A stretch of 64,000 nucleotides of DNA from Rhodosorus marinus (Eukaryota; Rhodophyta; Stylonematophyceae; Stylonematales; Stylonemataceae). Under the pieces are notes generated by a model. It did not search any database. It was given only the letters and a program-made list of their open reading frames with translations, and had not been told where the DNA came from. The DNA lies in assembly GCA_029953675.1 (NCBI GenBank), contig JAMWBK010000006.1:930001-994000 (forward strand), read 5' to 3'. Made by a program: the position numbers and the translations under genes. This document shows, in pieces, positions 36,965 to 48,542 of this stretch (its first letter is position 1; every line of letters starts with the position of its first letter).

Positions 36965-37903
36965 ATGTCTCTGAGTCGTGTCTTGGTTGGTGTCAAGCGG
37001 GTGGTAGATTATGCGGTTAAGATCCGAGTGAAACCGGATGGAAGTGGAGTGGATAAGACCAATGTGAAAATGTCGATGAATCCGTTTTGTGAGATCGCCG
37101 TCGAGGAGTCGGTACGCTTGAAGGAGCGCGGGTTGGCGCAGGAGGTGGTGGCCATGACCATTGGTCCCTCGCAGAATATGGATACGATTAGGACGGCGCT
37201 GGCTATGGGCGCCGATCGCGGGATACATGTGGTTTGTGATCAGGATCTTGAGCCCCTAGCAGTCTCCAAGGTCTTCCAAGCTGTTGTGCAGAAGGAGACA
37301 CCGCAAGCTGTTATCTTGGGAAAACAAGCTATCGATGATGATTGCAATCAAACCGGACAAATGCTTGCTGGGCTTCTCGATTGGCCTCAGGTATGAACAC
37401 GAAATCACTCCCTCATTCTAACCAGCGTCCCACTAGGCCAACTTTGTCTCAGCTCTTCGTTCTCGCGATCCATCAGGGAACGTTCCTCTCGAAATTGGAG
37501 GTTGAAAACGACGCACTGAAAGTCACTCGTGAGGTGGATGGAGGCCTTGAAACGCTTGTAAGAAAAAGAGCAATACAGCACTTCTCCTCAATTATCGCTC
37601 ATGCTCAGCTGCCCCTATCCCGTTTCCTTCAAACTTCTTGGTACCGAGTAGAATCTGTCCATTCCTGCCGTGCTTACGTGCGATCTTAGATTGAACGAAC
37701 CTCGATACGCTAGTCTACCGAACATTATGAAGGCCAAGCGCAAACCAGTGGAGTCAATACCTGTAGCTGATCTCGGTGTCGACATCAAGTCCCATCTTGA
37801 CGTGCTCAGGATAGAAGAAACTCCGAAGCGTCAGGGCGGTGGCAAGGTCGAATCCGTCGCTGAACTAGTGGACAAACTCAAGAATGAAGCCGGTGTCATC
37901 TAA
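36965..37903 (+). CDS. ETFB: electron transfer flavoprotein beta subunit
   Basis: Exons 36965-37390, 37477-37557 and 37652-37903 (introns 86 and 94 nt) encode 252 residues, against 255 in human. ETF accepts electrons from mitochondrial acyl-CoA and amino-acid dehydrogenases and passes them to ETF-ubiquinone oxidoreductase. Landmarks are [71 protein letters not shown]-type sequence in the 81-nt middle exon, and the ETF beta signature with the dehydrogenase recognition loop, [21 protein letters not shown]. The protein starts directly at the conserved strand, without a cleavable presequence, as in animal ETFB, which is imported by an internal signal. A CTAAC branch site precedes the first acceptor. 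The alpha subunit is not in this window. Confidence 0.96.
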
Positions 37904-39473
37904 TCGTATCTGATAACCTGATCATGAAACGGATGCTTGTCGTTTACACAGCCGCTTTTCCCATGCTGACGTGTCGGTTATCACCAAAGCAAACTGCGCT
38001 GGTGTACTTCTTCATCAACGAAGATCCTGAACGCACGTGAGCGGGTTCATTCCTTTTCTGTATATGAGCGAATAGCCTCGGAGACCAAGCGGAGGTCTCA
38101 GAGATGGCTCACTAAATGGCGTGTCCTCTGTGAAGTGGATGAATTGGTCCTCGAAACAAGCTTTGGAGACGATGGGCACTGGCGGCTGCGTCCCACTGGA
38201 TGGGAGGTGCGGAATAGCGGACCGAAGAGGCAGCTTGAATTAGGGATTCAGAAAGCGATAGTATCAAGGCCAAATGGAATGACCTAGAAGTCGCCTCAGA
38301 AACGTGTAGCCAGACACTTAAACCTAAACCTGATGGTTGTGACGCATACCGGCAGGTTCTCCAGCTGATCTCGAAGAGTCAAAAGTTTTTATTTTGACTC
38401 ATAAACTACCGAAGAAATCGGGCGGTGTGAAGCGCTCATACGTGAAGAATCAGAGCCCCAGCCGTATCAGTAGCTCATGTCTTCATCGACTGTGGTGTCA
38501 TTGCAAACTTGGTTGGGGATGAAGTCCTTGTCGATCTCAGGAAATCCTGTCGTGCCGGCCAATAGATCTCATAGACTGACGCAACCCCTGATAGAAGCAT
38601 TGACTGATCATGATCGGCTCGAACGCAGACTTTCAACGTCGTTCATCGTCTCTGCGTCCATAGAGTTTCTACCAAAGATCCTGGCAGCAGTCAGACTTTG
38701 CACTGCCCGGGAAATCCAGTCCGCATCCCTCAAGTGGATCTCGCTTGAGCGCTATATCGAACAGTAAGCTCATGATTGTAAGACCAGCTCCGACCAAGCG
38801 ACAATGCTCACGGACACTGGATAGATCGGTAGACAGTTTACTAGTCCAGCACGTCTGAGGTCATGTCAAAAACAGCAAATGAGCAGTCCATTGATCATTG
38901 TAAAGTCGCTACAACTGAACCACCACAGGACCCATTGGTAAGAGTGAATAGCCTTTCAAGCCATTCAGCGCCAGTTAAGAGCGCACTTTCATCGTCTTTG
39001 AGACAGAGTTCACGGGGAGAACTAGTGCAGAAGCAGAAGCGACCTCTAAAAACATATACAGCAGCGAGGAGAGATTCGTTCTTTTCTTGTTGCTCGTACG
39101 GCAACCATCTTTGAGCCAAACCGCATTGTCACTGACACCTCTTCAGTGAAGCAGCAAGTTGACATGGATGAACTCAAGATGAGCCAGAACTTGAGCTGTA
39201 CTTATACGTACTGAACGAGTAGAGGATTCGTCTTGTTCGTAACGCTCCATGCTTCAATGAGTAGCATCGCCATCCACGTAGGAACGTGTGAAGCGTTCGT
39301 AAAGGAGGAAGCTGGACGTGGATGACGGACGGGGTTTCGTCAACGCTGGAGTGGACTCTAGCTGTCATACTGGTGCTTATTGTTTGAGTAGATCATCGAC
39401 GTAGAGACCTGCATGGACCGATACGGATCTTTCTAGGAGGATATCTAACTTTTTTTTGCTCGCTTCGGACGCC
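37904..39473. other. spacer, 1.6 kb
   Basis: Between ETFB and NDOR1-like genes. Open frames at 38477-38767 and 38863-39114 (+) start with ATG but have no recognisable sequence or convincing splice partners. Confidence 0.55.
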
Positions 39474-41799
39474 ATGGGGTCATGTTTGATATTGTACGCG
39501 ACTCAAAGTGGTGATGCTGAGGAGATGGCGGTGAGGATCTGGTCTCCGTTGAGATGTTTCGAGGAATCGTTGGGCTCACCGGTATCGATTGGCGAGTATA
39601 AAGCGGTTGACCTGGCTACTGAAGGACGTGTCGTACTGTTCGTCGTATCGACGACCGGCGATGGCGTCGTGCCGGACGAGATGAAAATATTTTGGAGGAT
39701 CCTGCTGAATAGGAACCTCAGCAACACTGCCCTGGCAGATCTGAGGTATTCGGTCGTCGGACTTGGAGACTCCGGATATGATCTTTTTAACGCTGCTGCC
39801 AGAAAACTCGACAAGCGACTTCTGTCCCTTGGAGCTAAGCAATGGTACACCGATCATCCCATCCACCTGGCCATAAGTTTTCCCCCACCTTCCCGGTCCC
39901 CCTCCGGGAAAGGGCCCAATCCCGTCACAAGGCTTCTCAACATGCTCGATCGAATGTATTGATCTAGTCTCCAACCAGTCCTCTGCGACGCAGCTGATCC
40001 TCTGACCACGGACAAGGCCATGGACGAGTTTCAATCCAGCCTTCTGAAACTCCTGTACGGACCAACCTCAGAGACATCGCAGTATAAGATCCCCCCACCG
40101 GTCTATGCTGTGAAGGCTACCCCCGGCCTCAACAGCGAAAGCATGGCATCGACTAAATGGTCCTCGACTTCCTCCGGAGGTGTTTCTTCAGGTCGGCTTT
40201 CGATGGCGTCCGTCATCTCAAATACAGGCCTGTCAGACCCCAGGTGAGCAGAGCAATTTCCAAAGATACTGACCCTGTTTTCGTCGGGTGAGTAATCGTC
40301 TGACCCCCGAGTGACTTTTTCTCGTTCCAGTATCGAAGGAAGAGACGTCCGACATGTCAAGTTGAAAACGATCAAGCCTATGGACTACAGTCCGGGAGAC
40401 GTTGTATACGTCTATCCAAGAAACCCATCTCAAGCTGTGGAATCGTTCCTGGACATGATGAGGCTCGATGGAAATCAGGTGGTTGAAATTGAAGCACGAG
40501 GTAATGGAGTTTTCCACAAGCAAGCTTTTGAAGCTCGCTTCAGCTTCACTGAATTAGACAGTCGAAATATGGACTGATTCGGTGGACTGATCGCAACCAC
40601 GTAGGTCCCTCACTGAACGTCAGGTCGCCATGTTCGATTCGTGAGATCGTATACGGCCATTTGGACCTCCTCGGCACTCCCTCTAGGAGGTTTATGGAGA
40701 AGCTTTCAGGATACGCAGTGGAGGAGCGGGAGCGGGAGAGACTTTCCTATTTGGCCAGTGAAGAGGTACATCCTCAAAGCATGGTCTCGGCTTTCATGCT
40801 TCGGCTTCTCAGGAATCTCTTTCCGATTGATGGTGCCGACAGGGTTCCGGTGAGCTGTATCAATACGCAGTGTCGGAGAGCAGAAGCACAGCTTTGGTAT
40901 TCAGGGACTTTCCCAGCGTACGTCCAGGTCTTTCGGATCTGCTAGGCTTGGTTCCGCGGTTACGTCCACGCGCGTTCTCAATTGCTTCATCATCCCGCGC
41001 AACGCCTGGAGAAATCCACCTGTGTGCAGCGATCGTTCGCTACAGGACGTCGCTTCCAAACCTTCCGGAACGAGTAGGCCTGTGTTCAGGTTTCCTCTCT
41101 CAGCTGGATCCAAACGACTTGGTTCCTTTCCGAATTACTCGTGGTACCCTCAACTTTCCAAATGAACCATGCGGGCCGGTGATTATGGTTGGGCCCGGCA
41201 CAGGCATCGCTCCCTTCCGAGCGTTTTTGTTACACTCCAGTCGGGTGGATACAGTGCGTTTACCCAATGTGTATCAATCTAGATACGAAAACGACGTAGA
41301 CTTGCCTAACAAAGCTCTTCTGCGATGGACCCGCTTCTTCATCTTCCAGAAATTTGAGCTGTTCTTCGGGTGCCGTCGAGAAGCGGAAGATTTCCTTTTC
41401 AAGGAAGAGCTCACCTCTCTAGAATCGACTGGCCGCCTTTCACTTCTCGTCACTGCATTCTCCAGGGAGCAAAGACAGAAGGTCTACGTCCAGGACAAAA
41501 TTGCGTCCCACCAAAACGAGCTCGCGTCTCTGCTTGATCACGATGACGCCAGGATATATGTCGCCGGTACCGCCGGAGCGATGCCAAAAGCAGTGCGTGC
41601 ATTCGTCAACAGTAGTGCGGCAAGTAATCTTAGGCAGACGACCTAAGACAGCTCTACCTTCCCTTTCTCGTCAACCCCGTAGGTTCGGAGAGCATTTGAG
41701 GGGATCTTGGCAGCACACTTGGGAATTTCTAATGAGGAAGCGAAGGAGCGGATTAGAATTATGTTGGCCAAGAGACGATATCAAGAGGAATGCTGGTGA
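39474..41799 (+). CDS. NDOR1: NADPH-dependent diflavin oxidoreductase 1 (Tah18/NDOR1)
   Basis: Seven exons (39474-39844, 39968-40243, 40331-40500, 40605-40765, 40843-41244, 41350-41592, 41683-41799; introns 123, 87, 104, 77, 105 and 90 nt) give 579 residues, near the 597 of human NDOR1. The enzyme passes electrons from NADPH through FAD and FMN to the anamorsin/Dre2 Fe-S protein in cytosolic iron-sulfur assembly. Domains: flavodoxin-like FMN domain (LILYATQSGDAEEMA, FVVSTTGDGVVPDEMKIFW, VVGLGDSGYDLFN), connecting/FAD domain (SPCSIREIVYGHLDLLG, PRAFSIASS) and NADPH domain (VIMVGPGTGIAPFRAF, ELFFGCRRE, AFSREQRQKVYVQDKI, IYVAGTAGAMPKA). Intron 5 is 105 nt with no stop, so a naive frame runs through it. 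The last exon, easily missed, supplies ILAAHLGISNEEAKERI and the conserved terminal Trp (EECW). Confidence 0.94.
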
Positions 41800-42340
41800 A
41801 TGAAACCAGCTGTGCACAAACTCACGGAGCCTTGAGCTTGTTTTCAACTGCAAGCTTTTGCGCCCGAAAGAGGCTGCTGTTGGTTTTTCGATCATGACTC
41901 GTTCGCTTGAGACACATCTGTGCTCGACGAATGCAACCACCGTGAAACGCGATTCAAGCGAGCGTAAACGCTGACTCATGAACGGCTGACCAAACTGAGA
42001 AGACTCGAAAGAATGAACAAAACGCGTGCTGCCGATCGTGCCTAAAGCCCTTCAATGACCGTCGAAACCACCGCGTCGTAGGGGTCTTCCCGGATTATTT
42101 GCGATCTCGGACACGAAGAGAGCTTAATCCTTAGCCACCGCTTTTTTTTTGCCGGAGACGGTTGCATCTCGCTGTCGCGTTAGTCACTACTGTTCAACGG
42201 AACGTCCAGTATAAGCTCTGAGACTCCTCCGGATTGACGCTGTCGACGGCTTCGACGCTGTTCATAATTTTGGAAGGTTGTTTGGTCGTCGTACAATCGG
42301 TAGTTGTCATCGACATTCGGCATATCCATGTTTTCCTCGA
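41800..42340. other. convergent 3' spacer
   Basis: 541 bp between the stops of the NDOR1 (+) and NMNAT (-) genes; no gene or repeat seen. Confidence 0.6.
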
Positions 42341-43419
42341 CTACTGCCCGGAATGTTTAAACCAGTACGAATTCTCAGATATCTCTGGTTTCTCGCTTTC
42401 GCGGTAGAGCCGCCGTTCCTCGATGTATTGAATGACTGGGTCACAAGTCAAGTATTTGATGGATCGGTCTTCGGAGACTCTTTTCCTGTGTTTGACGGTT
42501 TTCGGAAAGAACGCAGAGGATTAGTATGAGCAATCGATTAGGACGTTGTACATATGACCCTACCGTATCTCTGACGAGCTAACGTTGAACGCAAGCGAGT
42601 TACCCAAGAGCTTAAACTTTTCTGGACGTCGCTGGTAAACATCCGCGTCAAGAAGGTTCTCATTGCTCTTGGCACCAGATCTTGGCATTACGAGTAGGCT
42701 AGCTTGTTGGAATAGGTTCTCAACCTGGTTTGGGGATTCATGTACAGAGGTCTTGTAGTTAGGATACTGGACAATTTAACGAGACGCGATCGGAAGCATC
42801 TGAACCGGAGGACGCACGTTTTCGGGTGCCCACTTGGGCATTGAATGAACAAGATCCTCGCCACAAACCAGCTTGACATGCACGGCTCTATTCGTGTAAG
42901 CGCATAAGTCCTCCCGGATCATCACAAGCACTTTCCAGGTCGGTAAGAAAACCTCACTGTCGCACTCAACTGAGCAGACGTCAATCCACGACGAGGATTG
43001 AGCTGCCAACTCGCACATTTTCAGACGATCTTCGGACGAAGCAAGGCCGGGTTTCCCGTACGCATCTCCAACAGGCGAAAGCAAACCGCCCAAGACAATC
43101 ATTCCTTCCTCCCTCTCAATAACATCTCGAGCGAGCTCTGCGGGCAAACAAGACAGACCAAAAACCATCGCCACAGAAACGACATATAAGATATCTCCTC
43201 TGCTCTCGACACGGCAGTCGCAGAAACTGCTCTTGTCGATCGCTTACCCAGAAGAAGCAAGTGAAAAACCGTCACTGGGTTAAACGATCCACACTCCACC
43301 AGAACAACCACTTCCGAGTCGCTATCCTCTGGTATTTGACTCAGCTTACCCCGTTGCAGCATCGACATCATCCTGGACTCCCTTCTTTTATAACTTTGCA
43401 GTCCACCGAAAGCATTCAT
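42341..43419 (-). CDS. NMNAT: nicotinamide/nicotinate mononucleotide adenylyltransferase
   Basis: Four exons (43419-43248, 43137-42818, 42724-42564, 42485-42341; introns 110, 93 and 78 nt) encode 265 residues, typical of eukaryotic NMNATs. The enzyme joins ATP and NMN (or NaMN) into NAD (or NaAD), the common final step of NAD synthesis. Motifs: ECGSFNPVTVFH, the GxFxPxHxxH-type nucleotidyltransferase motif with Phe-His in place of Thr-His; LLSPVGDAYGKPGL, the eukaryotic substrate loop; KLVCGEDLVHSMPKW; and FNVSSSEIRKRV, the ISSTxxR motif, formed across intron 3. The C-terminus (SIKYLTCDPVIQYIEERRLY) is the usual closing helix. A 30-residue polar N-terminal extension precedes the fold; alternative downstream ATGs exist near 43370. 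Confidence 0.93.
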
Positions 43420-44477
43420 AAGCTTTGATTAACCCGTCAAAATCGAGAAAACTTGTGTCCAATGCATTTCGGTCGAATAGATTTGTCCTCGGGTTCTGTA
43501 TAGCTGTCCCCAAGAACATCCTCTCCTTGCCACTCCACATCGAACCGATTTGAGCACTACTTCATTGCCCGCCCTGTCTTCGTCGTTGAAGTTGAGGACG
43601 ATAGAGGTGACTCCTCAAGAGCTTGGGTATCAAAGCGAACTGTCTAAGACGTATTGAGAATGAACAACAAACACGCTGTGCTTGTCGCCAAATAACAAGT
43701 TGTGCGCTCTTGCCGTGCTTTCCTTTTCGCTTTAAAGCATTCAAGCGCGGAAGCCGATTGAGGCTGGTCAGATTTCTCTCTCTTCTGAAAGACACTGTCC
43801 AAAAGTTCTTCGAACCACAAACACAGTAGTCCCTGAGACTCTAGAACACAAGTCGCGTATCGATTGTAGTGCTCACCGATCATAGAACAAGCATTACAAG
43901 TCAAAGAAGCTACGGAGCAGATATAACTGGGGAGCGGATTGAGCAGGAGGACGGGGTCTAAACGTGCTCTCGCAAAGTAAAGTACTGAAAGGAGAGGTCG
44001 GAGTCAACCGAAAAAGTCTGCTGTTGTCTCTGCCGGTTGGCTGGCTTTTTCTGAATGTCTCCGCGTGCTAAGCTGGCGGAAACGAGCCATGTTCTTTCAA
44101 TGATCTCGTCCGAGCTTTCCTAGTCTACGCTCAGATACGGTCGCCGTTTTTACTCTGTCCAGAGCCCAGCTTCTATATACAGAAGTCGCCGCTTACCATG
44201 GCACGACCACCACCTACACGATTGAGATTGAGTTTAGTACTTTCAACATGGACGCAACTGATCACTGACGTCCGAGTGAGTTGAAGAGTAGCTTCATGTT
44301 CAGAGCAGCTCAGAATGTGGTTTCATGACTCTTGAGTTTATGAACGTCTGAGGTCTGGTCCTTCAGGTCCGCAACGTCTGTTGCTCCTCGGCATAGCACG
44401 GGATCAATGCGACGTTGATTCGCGGTCACCACTTGGACAGATTTCATGTCTCATTGGTTGCCCCAAAACTTCGTGAA
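43420..44477. other. spacer, 1.1 kb
   Basis: 5' flank of NMNAT and 3' flank of the ACSF3-like gene. Small overlapping frames on both strands near 43560-43900; nothing recognised. Confidence 0.6.
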
Positions 44478-46226
44478 TCAGAGGTCGCGAATCATCATCT
44501 CAACCACCTCTTTCTTCACGATTTTTCCCATGTCGTTTCTTGGAATCTTTGCTTCGTACTTCCAAACCCTCGGGACCTTGAAGCGGGCGATACGAGCCGC
44601 GCTCCACTCTAACAGATCCCGTTCACTCATTGGTTTTGACATGTCCTCCAAGACGATCATTGCCCCGACTACCTGTCCGAATTCCTCACTAGGGAGTCCC
44701 ACTTTCGTCATGGTGAAATACCACGGCAGGGAATTCGTCAGAACGACAAAATGTGGAGTCCATGCTCAGCGGTTGTCGAGTTCCTTACCAACTGCGACCT
44801 CAGCAATGTTCTCGTGTTCTAGCAGTTGTCTCTCGACTTCTAGCGCAGATATCTTGAATCCGGCACTCTTTATGATGTCGATAGACTTCCTACCGAGGAT
44901 CCGAAACCAATCTTCAGAATCTCTCTCTACAATGTCGCCGGTCTTGAAGAAGCCATCATCGGTGAAGCTTTTCTGCGTCGCCTCGTCATTCCGCCAGTAC
45001 TTGGTGAAGACTCCCGGTCCTGATAGCAGCAGTTCACCAGATGCGGCACCTCTCTCCAATTGTCTGGCTCCAGTCTCTGGATCCAGGATCTGTGGTTGCA
45101 AAGCTTACAAAGTCTTGTGAGTGGAAGGCTATCGATTGATCGGTACAACTCCCAACGAGTACTAAGCGCGCATAGGTAGGCAGGTTCAACGCACCCTTGT
45201 CTGGACACCAGGAAATGCCTTTCCGACCCACCCCTCCCTTCTTTCTTCTTCGTATGGATTCGAGAGCGCCATGCCAACCTCGGACATGCCGTAGCGCTCG
45301 AGGATGCGTTGCCCAGTGATCTCCTCCCATTTCCTGAAGTAGGTGGTCTGCAATGCTGCAGAACCAGAAACACAAAGTCGCAACCTTGAGGCCGCCTCAC
45401 GGGATTTCTGATCCGGACTCTGCTCAAACGCTCGGATCATTCTCGCGTAAACTGTCGGTACCGCCATGAAGACAGTGGGGGGAGAGCTTGATCGAATTCT
45501 AGACCAAGCCTCCTGTTGATCAAACACCTCCATCATGTCTAGTTCGGCGCCGTTCCAAACGGCGCAGCCCGCGATATTCATGATGCCGTGCACGTGGTCC
45601 AGGGGTAAAAAGAGAAGGATTCGATCGCTTCGTTTCCATCCCCACGCGGTAGACATTGTTTCCGCTTGATAGTCTACCATCTTGTGGGTCCATACAACGC
45701 CCTTGGGTTTCCCTGTCGTTCCAGACGTGTAGATTAACATCGCTTCATCGCCAGCCTGTGAAATATCTTGCGGTCCAGTGCTCGGAGTTCGCTTGCCAAC
45801 GACAGCACCGTCGTCCTCAGAGATCTCAACAAGAGGTATGGACCTGCTTTTCGCAACCATTTCCGATGTAGGTTTGGTGGATTCCGTACATATGATTGCC
45901 GACGGATCAGAGTCTCCAACGACATGATCAGTCTCAGCCGCCGGGAACTTTGGATGAATAGGAACGGCAGTTGCTGAGCTCATCCATGAGGAAAACTGAG
46001 CCACTAGGTACGGAAAAGTTTCCGGTACGCAGTAGGCAACCCTTGGCTGGTCTGCTCCTCCATTCCTATACCGACTCAACAGCGGGCCAAGCGTACCAGC
46101 AAGCGCTTCCGCCCGGTTCGTCAGGTCCAGATAAGAGAAGGATTTACCTCGACAGTGGATCCTCTTGGCGCCTTGAAGCTCGGACGCAGTCCTATAGAGC
46201 CGTCGCACCGATCCAGCCCTACTCAT
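44478..46226 (-). CDS. ACSF3: malonyl-CoA synthetase, ACSF3/AAE13-like
   Basis: Exons 46226-45195, 45089-44789 and 44701-44478 (introns 105 and 87 nt) encode 518 residues of an adenylate-forming acyl-CoA synthetase. Motifs in order: LIYTSGTTGKPKGVVWTH (AMP/P-loop), LFLPLDHVHGIMNIAGCAVW (the HVHG block characteristic of ACSF3 and plant AAE13), ERYGMSEVGMALSNP, GFFKTGDIVERD, GRKSIDIIKSAGFKISALEVE and the C-terminal catalytic Lys in MGKIVKKEV. ACSF3 makes malonyl-CoA from free malonate, feeding mitochondrial fatty-acid synthesis and removing a succinate dehydrogenase inhibitor. The N-terminus from the ATG at 46226 (MSRAGSVRRLYRTASEL) is basic and hydroxylated, so mitochondrial import is plausible. 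Methylmalonyl-CoA or a medium-chain acid are alternative products. No neighbour on the same strand overlaps it. Confidence 0.9.
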
Positions 46227-47936
46227 TTGTTCTCCAGGAACCCTAGCTTTGAACAAATATTTCTCCTACTCAATTGATCGGCTGCCATCCAGACCATTGC
46301 CTTCGCTCAAGGAATAGCTTGCAAACACATCAGGATGATCTAATGGACTGAAATTGAGCTAAAATCCCGTTCAATACGATGAGAGATAGAAAATCAGCAT
46401 TGCCATTGCCATAGGCTGATCGCTATCACTTTTTTCTTTCTAAAACAAATTATTCTTTCAAAAAATTGAAAAAGAGGGCAAAAAATCTGTCCCAAAATCC
46501 CTGTATACTGTTGCAGACCAAAACCCTGCTTTTTTTCAGAGGATAATCTGTGCGATGGGCCTTTGGCTTTTCAGACGTTATCGCCCAGCTTGTACAGTCA
46601 AACTGGGGCTACGCCATCAGATGCGTCGAGTGATGATTACGGAAAGATGATGTATTTGGATGTGCGGATCCCAGTCTGCAACAGCGGAACCCCCGGGAGA
46701 GACCTTGCACTGACTTCCAAATGCATAAATAATCTTTTGCTCAATCACGAGCGCAGTGCAGGGTCCGTTTGCTGGCGTAGCAATGGAAGTTTGCTATGCA
46801 AGCTTGCGGCCAGTAAAAATCATTGGATCTGCTGCGGAACGGAGCTCGAACCATGGCGGGGCATGGAATTTCAGCGGATTCTCGAAATGCTTTGAGAAAG
46901 CTCGTGAAGCAGGTGTCGCTTCCCAAATATCATTACCAACTCTCAGTTTTCAAATAAAATAGAAGCAATCCCTGCTTTTCCAAATTTAGAAAATTCTCTA
47001 TTGAATGAACAGAAAAAATATTACCTGTATTGTATTTCTTCCAATAAATTTGATAAGCAAACAGCTGGAAAGTCCACACCCAAGTGCGCAAAGTCAATAG
47101 ATCGCGCATCCTGAACTAAGACAGCGTAACAGCGCCATATAGTCAGAGCAAGACTCAAAGAAGCATACAATCGATAAAGATCATCAGGGCGGTCACGGTA
47201 GCGCTCACGCAACCAAGCGCCCTCCAGCACAAACTAGCAATTCGCAGAACTCATCTTCCTAAAGGGAACAAAACCGATGAACAAGCGCAGACAGCAAAAG
47301 CCTCAGCGTTGGTTAGCACCCCCGACTACACTGATTCCCTATGGCTGCGCACAGAGCACTCCTAATTTATTTTCCCCCCTCGCGCAACGTGGATTTCTCT
47401 CTGTCGCTGTCACCAACGAGGTCAGTCGGAGTGATTGAGATACCGTTAGTCTGGGGTTACATCCACTCTGAAGTCCAAATCCGATGACTTGATTAACCAC
47501 TATTGGGAACTAGAGTCTAGGATGTTGACGAGGGCGCAAGAAAAAGCTGTACCTACAATCCTCCCTCCAACAGCCCCACTCGATCCACCCGTCCCGATCC
47601 ACCCGTATTGGCTACGGCTTGATCAATACCGCAGTCGGTGTATTCGACGAGTAAACGTTGTGCACGAATGTCCACTCGTCCTGGACAAAAGCTTCGTCAG
47701 CCCACCAATTTCCTTTCGAACACTTGGAATTTCTTTTGCCAAATTCTGACGTTTGTTTTGTCTCCCTATGTCTCCTGCTCTCTCTCCGCCTAGTCCTTCC
47801 CCTTACAGACTTTGTAAGCGTCCTCGTCAAGATCCACAATCGATTTCGTAGACACCTGTCACTTTTAAAACTACTATAATTCATATGATGATGAAAACTG
47901 CTGAAATACTCCCCTAATCGTACGGTGAGGCAGGTC

Positions 47937-47993
47937 CGGAATTGCCCGGTTCGGAATTGCCCAGTTCGTAATTGCCCGGTTCGCAATTGGCCC
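47937..47993. repeat. 15-bp tandem repeat, about 3.8 units
   Basis: Unit cggaattgcccggtt, with one or two substitutions in each later unit (cggaattgcccagtt, cgtaattgcccggtt, cgcaattggccc). The length is a multiple of three; on the minus strand it reads as a five-residue protein repeat inside a short open frame. Confidence 0.9.
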
Positions 47994-48140
47994 TATTCAT
48001 TTTGAAAGGTTTTCATGCCTTATTGCCCCATTGACCAACTATATCGCCGATTCCAACCGTCTCGTGAATATTCTATTGCCCCAAGCTTTCCCCCCCGAGT
48101 TTTGCCCCCATGCCTGGTGCTTAGCTACGAGCGATTGTGG

Positions 48141-48358
48141 TAGGGAGGAACGGAGAAAATTCATCAGGGCGGCAGAGTGCGGCAACATTCAACCCGGGGG
48201 GGGGGTCAAGCGATTGATTTCCATCAGAAGCGCCAAGGCTTGGGTACGATCAGTAGTGGGACTCTTGGGCTACCACTAGAGTCCTAGCAGGTAGCAGTAA
48301 GGGAGAAAGCTCATCTGGGCGGCAGAGTGCAACAACATTCAAAGGAGGGGGTCAAGTG
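48141..48358. repeat. imperfect direct repeat, two copies about 70 bp long
   Basis: 48141-48210 and 48292-48358, offset near 150. They share ctgggcggcagagtgc/agggcggcagagtgc, acaacattcaa and gggggtcaag blocks. Divergence suggests an old duplication. Confidence 0.75.
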
Positions 48359-48542
48359 CTTGACTTTGATCTGCCGAATAAGCCATCTGTTTGTTGACAA
48401 AGATTTCAAGGAGTCCTTTTTTTATTCGCAAGGACGAACCTCGCAAATATTCAGGTGGGATCCTGTGCGACATTGCCTACAGAGGTCGAGCATCCAAAAG
48501 TATAACTCGGGCGAAATGAGCATGACATGACAGCGTTGAGGT

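Larger units (their letters stand above)
46227..48542. other. spacer between divergent genes, 2.3 kb
   Basis: Holds the promoters of the ACSF3-like (-) and SGNH hydrolase (+) genes. Contains a 15-bp tandem repeat and an imperfect 150-bp-offset direct repeat. Frames at 46563-46895 and 47612-47986 were considered and not accepted. Confidence 0.55.

Noticed and set aside
38477-39114. Two ATG frames between ETFB and NDOR1
   Set aside because: No recognisable sequence, no convincing splice sites and no homologous order of motifs.
47612-47986. 125-residue minus-strand frame, considered as a transposase remnant
   Set aside because: Its start is the translation of the 15-bp tandem repeat, and no DDE or zinc-finger motifs can be traced.
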